From: Sipunculus nudus
Taxonomy: Eukaryota; Annelida; Sipuncula; Golfingiida; Sipunculidae
DNA length: 64,000 bases
NCBI GenBank assembly: GCA_026874595.1
Contig: CM049307.1
Location: 47,715,678-47,779,677, forward strand
Direction of reading: 5' to 3'
Shown here piece by piece: positions 34,070-45,400 of the stretch. The number at the start of each line of letters is the position of its first letter. Positions within the stretch are counted from its first letter, which is position 1. The position numbers were made by a program, and so were the translations under genes. A model generated the notes under the pieces. The model was given only the letters and a program-made list of their open reading frames with translations, searched no databases and was not told the DNA's origin.

Positions 34070-34840
34070 ATGACAGCAATCATGTCAATATCTCAGCTGT
34101 GGTTTCATCTAGTGTCCCAAAATCTGGTGTATTAATTGATCACAAGTGAATGCCAGATTATAAGTAATCACCCTATTCCTCCATATGTTAGTCTGTTGGT
34201 CCGTCTGTCCATCCACAAATTTGTTTCCAGATGGTGCCTCCTCTTCGGATTGCCATATGGATTTCATACTTTGACTTATGTATGGTCCACCACAAAAGCA
34301 AGAACCCTAATAATTTAGGGGTCATCAGGTTAAAGTCACAGGACCCACTTATTTATAAAGGTTGTTGATGCATTTTAAGCCAAATTTTTCATCCAAACCT
34401 TCCATCTTGCTTATATAGCTGACCTGCTAATAGGAGAAGAGCCTACTGGTAATTGAATTTGAGGTCACAAGGTAAAAGGTCCCAGGGGCCATCTGTCCAC
34501 AGATTAGTTTCCAGAAGATAACTTGTTTGGTTTGACATACTGGTTTCAAACTTAGGTTCTTTTTTATTTTGGGGTCAAGGGTCAAGGTCCCATTTTTTTT
34601 AAAAAGATGGTGGATGCATTTTAAACCAAACTTCAATATTACTGGACCCACTTTTTTTTTCAAATTATTGAAGATGTTGAAGATGATATGGAATTGCTGC
34701 AAGTTCAAGGATAGGAAGTTCATATTTTTTGGTCACAAGGTCATGGTCACACAACTCACATTTTGGAAAAGCACAAAAATATCCTTATAGACAAATTCAG
34801 CTAATCATGGAGACCCATGGGTTCCTACTTTTTTTTTTTT
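34070..34840 (+). repeat. Another long repeat with two monomers and a family-like end
   Basis: Two diverged monomers each carry a TTTCCAGA(T/A) segment, a CAAACTT-type segment and GGTCA..GGTCAAGG(T/G) phrases. The copy ends with TTCAGCTAATCATGGAGACC then CATGGGTTCC, a diverged version of the modular family's 3' end. It is followed by a G-rich run. Confidence 0.5.
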
Positions 34841-34937
34841 TGGGGGGGGGGGGGGGTTATCAGTATGGTATAGAGCTAGATTGCTTGACAAAAAGTAAAA
34901 TTAAAAGCTGTGAAACCAATAATGCCAGTACCAGTTT

Positions 34938-35462
34938 TTGGGTTGTCTGAATATGATTATGGAACTGGTTAATAGATTTCTACAAAACTTTGATAGGGAA
35001 TGGCCAAGTATTTGTGCACATCCAGATTATGTAGAACCAGGCTTGTTTAGCTTTTGTATAGGTCTGTGCAGCTACCTTACCAACCAGCATGTCAGAAAAT
35101 TTATTTTACTGGTTGTGTTTACTGAAGGGGTGACCCCGGCACCACCTAAGACTGGGTTAAAACAGACTTGTATGGAGAGCAGGCATCCCAGTGGCATTGG
35201 TCAAATGACATGGACTGCAGAAGAAATTACTAGAATTATTAATACATTTTTCACCCTTCTTCAAAATTTGACTATCAGGAATGAATTTTTAAGTAATTTA
35301 GGGGCAATGGGAATTTCTGGTTACATGCTGGGGAGGGGGGGGGGGGTGGATTCAGTGGCCCACTTCCAAGTTCAGTTATTGTGCGTAAAGAAGCGACTGA
35401 AGGTTCTTAAGCCATACAACCTTGAGTCACTTTTACTAAAACCCATTTTTTTCCACCAATAG
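34938..35462 (+). other. Unrecognised 174-codon open frame, doubtful
   Basis: It is long for this AT-rich DNA and holds a mixed hydrophobic segment (SFCIGLCSYL), a TWTAEEITRIINTFFTLLQN stretch and a glycine run encoded by a G-homopolymer (35333-35346). I recognise no domain, the first residues overlap repeat-like DNA, and no splice context stands out. It may be chance, or a decayed exon or element. Confidence 0.2.
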
Positions 35463-35589
35463 TCAAAAAAATAAGTTTTTCCAGGAAATGAGCTCAGCTT
35501 GTGCAAAAATCTTTAGTTATAAATTGATGTATATGAAAATATACTGAAGAACTGATTGACTGAAAAAATTCAAAAGTTAAAATGACAAC

Positions 35590-36365
35590 ATAACAAAATG
35601 TATATTAAAAGTTTTATTGTCTTTCTCAAAGAAAGAAACTTTGACATTCATTCATCCATTCTGTCACGCCGGCTTACAAGACTAATTGCCATGGAATGCA
35701 GATCTTTCTCATACGGATCTGTGCAAGCAGGATGCGATCAGTGTATTGTTGAGCAATCTTAAACTTGACAGCTGGGATTCTTATCCATTATACGACAAAG
35801 GTTCTTAAAAATAGGACTTATTATACTACCAAATGAAAGCTGGCTTGAAAATGAGCAACATACTATCAACAACAAAGTCATAATAATACCCCCTTCATAA
35901 AGACTTGATACTTCATTTGTCCCCTAAAAGCACACAATTGGCTTCACATATTATACATCACAGGAACTGATTATGTCACAACAAACAAATCTCTAAAATC
36001 CAACAGCCAAGTCTTAACAAAAACTGGTAAAGGAAGATCATTCAACTTTTGACATATGATATATCTATGAAGTCTTATAATGAAATCTTATGAGACGAGC
36101 AAGCACCAGGGTCTTAAGCAGGGTCATCTTGGCCATCAGATTTTAGAGAACTGGGACCCTTGATTATAAATTTATATACAACACGCTTGTACCATCAATT
36201 ATGATATTAGGCCGATTCTCTATGAAGCATCATAAACCCCAGTGGGTTTTTCTGTGATGCTTTGAAAGTCTCCTTAGGGAACACTTAATTTTAAACTAAA
36301 AAACAAGAGTATGCCATTTTCCATAAGGATATTTTGGCAGGTGGTTCAATTGAGATGGCGGTGGT
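35590..36365 (-). other. P4HB: PDI 3' UTR with poly(A) signal
   Basis: On the - strand, AATAAA occurs at 35613-35618, about 750 nt after the stop codon. It is the first clear signal downstream. I saw no repeats inside this UTR. Confidence 0.6.
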
Positions 36366-36419
36366 TTACAACTCGTCTTTCTTCGGAGAATCTTCCTCAC
36401 CCTCTGGCTCCTCGGGTTC
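36366..36419 (-). CDS. P4HB: PDI exon 11 (C terminus, KDEL)
   Basis: The translation is [17 protein letters not shown] followed by TAA (36366-36368). The acceptor is CTGTTTCAG. This is the acidic tail plus the ER retrieval signal. Confidence 0.96.
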   Translation of the reverse strand, partial: EPEEPEGEEDSPKKDEL

Positions 36420-39400
36420 CTGAAACAGAAATCAAATTTTTAAATTTACAGAAAAATCTCAATTTATTACCATATTTTATTTATTCTATAACTTAATATT
36501 ATAAATAATGAACCTGGAACAAGTGAGCCCCCTTATCAAAAATATTTCAGGGCATATATATTGAAGCATGCACTTTATCCTTTACCGCCCTTCTATGAAG
36601 TGGCTTTTCCCGGGACAGCCAACCATGATGGTACTGTTGATTAAAGCAAGTATATTATACCATGAACTCCTGATTTCAAAAGGGATCTAATTATAATTTT
36701 CTCTCCTGCAGATTTAATTACCTACTGATAGAGCCATGAGAATTAGCATAAACCCTTCACTTCTATTTAATTAAAATTCCATAGATAAACTTTGCCTGAA
36801 ACCAAAGGGATCATTTGTAATATTTTGCCTCTAACAATGGGAAAATCCCATTTTCTCATACAGGAAAAATAAATACAGCCTGATCCCTTACCTCTTCCTC
36901 CTCCTCCTCCTCACCACCAGCGGCCTGGTCTTTGCCGCCACTTTCCAAGAACTTGGTGAATCCTTCTAACGTCCTCTCACCGGAGTAATCAATCACCTGT
37001 TGGAGGACAAAGAATGAGATATAATATAAACTTTATTAATGCTTCCCATGGAAAAAGCGAGGCATTTACATTTGACAAAAATATATTACATTTAACAGGA
37101 CAAAGGACAAAAATATATTACCTACTCATAGTCTGTGAGTACAAACTTAAGTACAGTGGAACCCCACAATTACGACCACTTAGGGGACTGACCAAAATGG
37201 TCTTAATTTGGGGGTGGTCGTATTTGTGAAACTATGTTACCTGGATCATGTATTCAGGAACATGAAGATTGGGTCGTATTTGTGGGGGTGGTAGTAATTG
37301 CAGGGTGGTCGCAAGGCCGGGTTCTACTGTACCAGATTTTCACATCTTAAACAAATATGATCAAAAATGGGGTGTTTTAGTATCATGGGATAATGTAAAA
37401 ATTATTTTGGGATACACTGATTAAATTGTTTGGTTCAAACATTTTGACTGAATTTAACTGAAGGAATCATTACATGCATTTGATTAACAATTATTAAGTA
37501 GTACACCCAAGAATTGAAACATATAAGAAGGCATATAACTTAGGTGGTGCCACCTGCAAGTTTTAATCACATGCCAGTCATGTGATCAATATGCTTAAAC
37601 ATTTGGTGGAGAAAGCAAGATTTTACTGATGACTGAGTTGCAAAAACAGTATTGGTCTAAGCCTCCTACTTACCTCATCACTGTCCTTGGGGAAATATTT
37701 AATTGTTGGGAAGCTATGTACTTTAACATCTTCTAGCTCGTTAGCTGTAGAATCCATCTTAGCAATAACTATTTCTTCATTATCTTTGAATTTTTCACCC
37801 AGTTCATCCCAGATTGGTGCAAGCTGCTTGCAATGTCCGCACCATGGGGCATCTGTGAGTAAAATAAAGATGAACATTAAAAATTTTACTGAAATGTGTG
37901 AATTTGTCTTTTATCATCTACATGAAATGTCCCGTTAAGTGAAGACTCTGATATAGATCCCACATCCTACAACCTGATAATGTTTAAGGTTAATTTTTTT
38001 AAAATATAATATATGCAGCATCATATTATTCTGTTGATGTTTCTTTAACTTCAGGCCCAATAACAAACTGCAGATCCATATCTCCCTGAGAGTGAAGTGA
38101 TAATACAGTCGAATGTATAGTGAACGAATGGAATGGTGTAAAGACAAAATCCATTTCTATGCAACAATTTTTTGTTCTCAAAGATTTGCCCCCTGACACT
38201 TTATATAAACTTAAGCAATAAATTTCATGAATAAAATATGACAATTGATAACTTACAGAATTCAACAAAAACAGCCTTTGATTTATCCTTGGCAACCTCC
38301 TCAAAATTTTTGCCGACGAGGGTCTTGACTGGCTTGGCATCCCAATCCTCTGGAACATCCTCAGACATCAGATGGGGCTACAAAAAAAATAGTAATAAAA
38401 TATTAGTTACCAGTCATTAGATGCCCAGTCCACTTGTTTTTAACGGTCGTTTACAACAGTAAGCAAACGGTTTCAAAGCAATATTTTGGCAGGTACAGAT
38501 TTACTTTAAACAGAAGAAGCTATTTCTTATGTTAATTCAACATGCTTTATATGGGACAAGGCCCCTTTAATAAACCGATTTAGGCCACCATGCGGACACT
38601 GAAACATACTGCTTCCAGACTTTGGTAAATAGTTTAGTATTATCAGGACTATCACTATTTAGGCTTACAACCATCTCTTACCTTAGTCTTGCCATCAAGG
38701 GTATCCTGAACAAATTTCTGCACATCATCGGCGGCCAAGCTGTCAGATTCTGGCTTGTATTTGACCATGTCTTCTCCGAGGCTGATGAAGCGGATAGAGG
38801 GGCAGTCCTCCGCTTTAAGACCAAAGAACTCCAAGATACGGGCGTTATCATCATCATCAATGTCAATGTAGATAAACAGAGACTGTAAAGACAGGAGTTT
38901 TGGCTATTAGTAAACTAATATGACAATCTTAAATGAAGCTAACAAATTCTGTGTTTGCAAAATCATGGTAAACATGCAGAAATAAAATAAAGACTAATAA
39001 CAAATATTATTCAGTGCAATATTACTACATAAGCTGGCCATCTCCCAACACTGGCATTTCTAACTGTTAAATGGACAAAAAACTTCCTCTCTTCCATATC
39101 TGGTCAAGATATATGTGCACAAGTTCTTGAGCATTCTAAAGTATTACTGCTGATTTAAAAATTGTGTTACTCTGATGCATTTACTTCAAAATAAAGAAAT
39201 TACTGCAGAAATACACTTAAGTTTGGTGATATTATCTAGAATTCAAAACATGCATTCCAAAGTATTTAAGTTGTCCACAGATATAAACTTTCACTAATGA
39301 TGGGCTGGCCAAGTTGTCATCAAAATTAAATTTAAAATCGATCAATCGCAAATCTACCCATTCTTAAGAGTAAAACTGACAGTTACTAGAGTGGTGGAGC

Positions 39401-42400
39401 CTAATGTTTTTATCTTTTAACCATTAACATTGCTATAAATTTGATAACAAGGCATTAACTATATAACATACTTGACCACCTATCATGTAAAAAGATTTTA
39501 TCTGGTCGCATTAGTAGCAGCATTACCTTGCCCTTGAAGTTTCCAGCAACTTTGTCGAAGTTTTCATGGTGACCTTTGAACTCGTCAGATTTCTTTGAGA
39601 TGAACAGGAGGACATGGTTCTTGACCTCACCACCGAAGATCTTGGCAGCATTCTACGAAAAAAAGTCAAAAGTTCTGTTAAAATTACAGCTCTGTTTTTT
39701 TTTTTTTAATTACAATATTACATTTGACATTATATCCCATGTTAGAGAAACAATGGCTAAACTGATTATGTCAAGTATTCAGCCACTTAAATCTGCAGCT
39801 TTATCTCCTATATTTTCTGTACCTTCACAAAATCAAACACTGATTAAGATAGCCCACAAAATTTATACCTTGTACTATAATGGTCATAGTTACAAAATGA
39901 TTCCACCCTTGTGACTACGAAAACTAATTTGTTATCCTATGGACCAAAACTGACAAAAGTTTTACATTAAGCCTCGAAAAACAGCTGGTTATTCTGCCTA
40001 ATTTTAAGAAGAAAAGTTCTGTTTGCACTAGATATGGTTGTGCATTATCTGTGATATAAGTAAAGGGACTTGGAACATTTTTTAGATTATGAAGATGCAT
40101 TCTATGTGTTGAAGCCTAGATAGGACTGCAACTCAATAATGCCAACCAAAATTATTTGGACAACTTCAGAATTTCACAGGTTTGCACAACTGCATTCACT
40201 GCCAACACATCCAAATCTACAGACTTTTGTTCCCTATAATTTATAACCCTCAAAATCATCTTTCGCTGTTGCTGACATCGAGATGAACATCTATGGGAAG
40301 TGTTACAGATGAAAACATGTTTCAACAAGTCCATGACCACCACCTTTCATGGCAGGTAGATATTGCTTCCTGTATATATTGAGGAAACAATACTAAGTGT
40401 TTCCAGTAGTGCTCCATTTTGTTTTCTTGTCAACATTAGAATGCAATTTTTAAGATAACAATGTGTCTCATCTGGGGGGGGGGGGGGGGGGACATAAAAG
40501 TAACAATGTTAAGTTCATTCTTTAAACATACAAGGTTTTAATATTCATTATCCTGATTTCAGATTATATATTTTGAAAACAACCACAACCAAATGCTATA
40601 TCATGTGATGAACTACTGAAATTGAACAACAAATAAGCCTCCAATGAAAATGATGAAAAGTCTAAGTTGAAGATCTTACAATAAAACCATAAAACCTAAA
40701 ATATACTGAAGATATTCAAATGTCAAATGTAGATTAATAATAGAATGAAGTCACAACATGAATGTAAAAGTGCAGAAATATGGCAGCAAAGTTCGAATAC
40801 TATCTACTCACTTACCAAACGACTAGAACGCTGCAATGTAGTGTATAATGTAAAAGTTTAAATAAAATGGTTGCCCCATCCTGTTGAGGTCAAGGAAAAG
40901 AACAGGGAATTGGAGTTCAATGGTGGATTTAATTAATTATAATTAAATCAGGCATGATCCAATAGCTTAATACTTCCACACAATTAAGACATTTGCTTGC
41001 AGTGAGATAGATGGACACAAGGTTATACTGTGAGAGGTTTGGCAATCTTAATCCTTGTTTATTAAAAATTTAGCTGTTAATCAATATACAAAATACCTTA
41101 CAAGTTTCCATTTAAAGCTAAGGAGAGAAGTAAAAAAAGAAGAACAGTTTTCAATAGAGATTATGATTTCAGAATCTTTTGTAATTCTTGGGTGACGAAA
41201 TTGGTACCAAGTTTAGAGGGATCCTAGTCAAAATTATTACTTTTGCCAAGTATGCAACAATGAAAAACAAAATCAAGAGTCAGTTGGAGCAGATATTCAA
41301 TGTAACCTTTTGAATTGGTTACTAGAGAACCCAAAAACAGAACAGCATGCACTGCTTCTACCATGATAATTAACAGTTCCTGTGTCAAAAACAGCTATGG
41401 TGTGTCCAAAATTGAGAGTAATGAAATGAATATATATAGTTTTGACCCTATGAATATTCATGGTTTCAACTTTAAGGCCATTCATCCTACTTCCGCAAAT
41501 ATGAGCTTCCAACAAGAAAATACTTACATCCTGAGTAAACTCAATGACACGGGGAAGCTCGTTGGCTGTGACAAAAGCCTTGATTTTATCAGCAGCAAAT
41601 TCTCCATCATAGTCGTTCCTGCCTTCATCAAACTGGAACATTCAAAATATTATTATTAGTGTCAAATGTATGATTTGTGGATGGAATATCATACAATTTT
41701 CAATATCCAAATATTTACGAACTTAAAACATGTATTGCAAATTTCTGATTAGTCTCATTACATGAGATGGGACAGTTTCATTTGAATTAGGGTATCACTG
41801 AATTGAACCTGTAACATTAAAATGTCTCAGTCAAAGCAGAAAAATATTTACCTTCATTATGTAAAGATACAACCAATCATTCATGCATATAATATGAAAC
41901 AATTTGTTCATACATATTGCATTACAGAGGTAAAAACTAAATCCCTACAGGAACGCTTCAAGTATAATGCAAAGGGAGAATTAGATTAAATAATTTGATT
42001 TAGATTAATACCTGAATTAGATTAATGTCTGATTTAGATTAAATCATATCTGATATAGATTAAATCATATTTACACAACACTGACAAATTTGACACTGAC
42101 AAAACAGTAAACCTTTGGATACATCCAATCCCTGTTTCCATACCTTCTTGAAGAGGACAATACCATCCTTCTCCACTTTGTATTCGCTGAACACTTCTTT
42201 GCTGGAGGTGATGCCGAATGGAATGTCGTCTTTCTCATCAGCAGCAGCAATAAAAGCCTTGGCAGAATCAGAGTCCAAATCCTGAAATTAAATTTTAACC
42301 ATTGTTTATAAAATGTATGATTCAAGTTTGATGTTTACTTTTTTAACAGAGCTATTAAGTGGTTTTGCCCACCTTTTTTTAGCTGCATCTACCTAACACA

Positions 42401-45400
42401 GATTTAATAACTTTGGTTGTACTTTTTTATCATTATATTATTGGTTTTTAACTACAACAGGCCCTACCCATTAGTGGTGTGCCAATTTACTGATTATAAT
42501 AATGACTGGTAGTCCCCCCCCCCCCCCACCCTTCCCCCTATAATTGATTCAATTACTTGCATCTTTATTTCTTTCATTCATTGAACATGATGTATAAATC
42601 AATTTCGTACAGTCAATATCCAATATCATCACATTTCATCAGGTATTGTTAATTAAAGATCTCCACACCCTCCTGTAAGCTTATTTATCACATTCAACAA
42701 TATATTTACCAAATGTGTCACTTTTTGATCAAAATATTTATCACAACCGAGTGCTAAACTTACGGAGAAGAAGCCAACAACGACAACGTCATCCTTCTCG
42801 ATCATCTTCTTGGCATCATCAACAGAGTCTACATTCACAGCAGGTGGGCCAGTCTTCTTGCTGAGCCAGGTAACAATATCAGCAGCCTGACGACCTCCTG
42901 TATTACATGAATGTTCCTATGTATAATATGAAAATAACAGCAGCCTGACGACCTCCTGTAATACATGAATATTCCTATGTATAATATTAAAATTAGTCCT
43001 CTGGTCTTGGTTCTTAAGGCCATGTATGAGCAGTCACAGCAACATCATCATCAAACATAGGGTAATTATGACCAAATATTATTACTATCTGTTGGTAGCA
43101 CAATGCGTGCTGCCCTAACCAAGAAATTGCACTTTGTTTAGAGTTTACAGTGAAATAATATATTTTTATAAATATTTAGTCAGCAAGTATAAGGCCTACT
43201 GATCCTTAACCAACCAATGCAAACAGAAGTGTGCACAGACAAACTTTATATTTTTATATTTTTGGCATCTGTAAAAACATGAAAACTTGTTTAAAGCATC
43301 AGACAAAGCCAATCACCGAGTATACTGTGGATGACTATATTTGCTGGGTTACATTTTTGTGATTTTTATTTTTGGTGTTTTGCAAGTTCCATTTTTGTGA
43401 TCTCACCAGAGACAACAGTATATGAATCCACTATTATATAAATAATCCTATGTGTGGAAACATTTTCAACAGTCTGCAAAGTCCATAAGGGAGCAGAGAA
43501 TGATGGAAATCCTGGTCATTAAACACAGGTGGTATAAAAGAAAATTATTATTTACAATATCAACCTTAGATTTACAGATAACAAAAAAGGTCTGTTATAT
43601 TTTATATCCATCTTTGGCTTCCAACTTTATGTACTTGGATAATGTACATGATATACCAGTGAAGCTTCATAATAAATGAATGTTCACCTGTGGAGATGGG
43701 GAGTCACATTCACAAAGGCTTTTATTGTTATTGTTTGCTTTCCTGAATCCCACAAATCTGAAACCCTTGTGAACAAAAAGCCTAACACTAATTTATTCAT
43801 AAATAAAATGCAGAGTATGTAGCTTTACATATGATTTGAAAATCAATCATGAAGATACAAAAATATTAACCTGAATACTCGACAACTTTGCCCTCCTTGA
43901 AGAACTTGATTGTAGGATAGCCGCGGACTTCATATTTTTCAGCCAGCTCTGTCTCAACAGTAGCATCAACCTTGCCAAGCTTTATGTCAGATTTCTCATC
44001 AGCCAGTTTCTGGGCAGCTTTTGCATACTCTGGAGCCAAAGCTTTGCAGTGACCGCACCATGGAGCATCTGTCAATCAAATAATAATGTGACTTAATAAC
44101 AATCAAAAGGTGAAAAGGTAAGTCTTTAGAATATTTTAACAAGACAAGCTTGAAATTGCCTGACAGCTGTTATTTCCAGCTTTGTACACATAATTATACC
44201 ATTCCCAAGGAGCTCTTTTAACAATTACTTACAGAAGTCTTGCATGTTTCATTCACTGTTCCCAAAGAGATGCATACTACAAACTAGTCTAATGATCAAA
44301 ACTTTTTGTTACATGTACGAACTTCAAAACTATGTTGTTTCTGTGTAGGTCTCTTTTCCAAAATACCTGCCATATTTTACTTGTTCCTTCCCCCAAAAAC
44401 TGGCATCAAATTTAATAACTGATGGGTGGGCATTAAACTTCACATATTCTTTGCTAAGGCGAGGTGTGACCATAATGTGGCTACACACTACATACAACTG
44501 ACTGAATAAAGCCTCAAAAATAACAGAAGAGGTTTTCACTCTGAGCACCAGTAACACATGGCTGTCCATATATGGAGCATGGTCCTGTAATGATTTGTGT
44601 GTTGGACTTGTGACTGCAAACTTCTGGGTTCCTGTGCCCCCCCCCCCCCAAAAAAAAAAGAGTGAATGGGTACTGGTCATGGGTGGGGGGGGGGGGGGGG
44701 GCAAACAAATGTTACCTTCTGGCACCTATAATGGCGAGCTGAGAAAAGAATGAACAGCAAGAAAGACCAGGAATGCAAAGTGTAAAGTCAGATGAGACTG
44801 ACAACACCCAACCCCCAACTCTTTCAACCATGCGCCTGCAATGACCAAAGCCAAAGAGTTGCACACAGATGTTCACTCAACTGTGACTGAGCAGTGATAA
44901 TGGAACCAGGAAGTTTACCTGATGTTACAATGACAGTTCACAATAACAGGCTATTTATGGATGACACCGGGGTGGTGTCAAAATCCCCTGATTGTCATGG
45001 TGGTATCTATCAAAGTGAAAGATAATTAGTACTGTCCTGCTTTATGAATATTCATCAGTGTGCGAACAAAGCTGTCCAATGCGTGGTCAAAATTTTCTCA
45101 TTTATATACCAAAATATAGTGGTCAGCTAGTCTGCACGCAATCAGTATATATTTAAACCATATGATGAATATTCAAATCTGACCTGTTCCTCACTTCATC
45201 ACTGACATCAAACTACTGTGCAGGCTACTCATGATACAGCATTAATACATTTTCAAAAGTGAGAACACAGATAAACATGCTGTGAACTTCAGTGCAATAA
45301 CTGCAGTCATAGAGAACTGCAACAAAATGATCGAGTTAATACACTTGGCATTGGGACACATGACTGGAGGCAACTTTCTGAATGTAATCGGTGTCCATCT

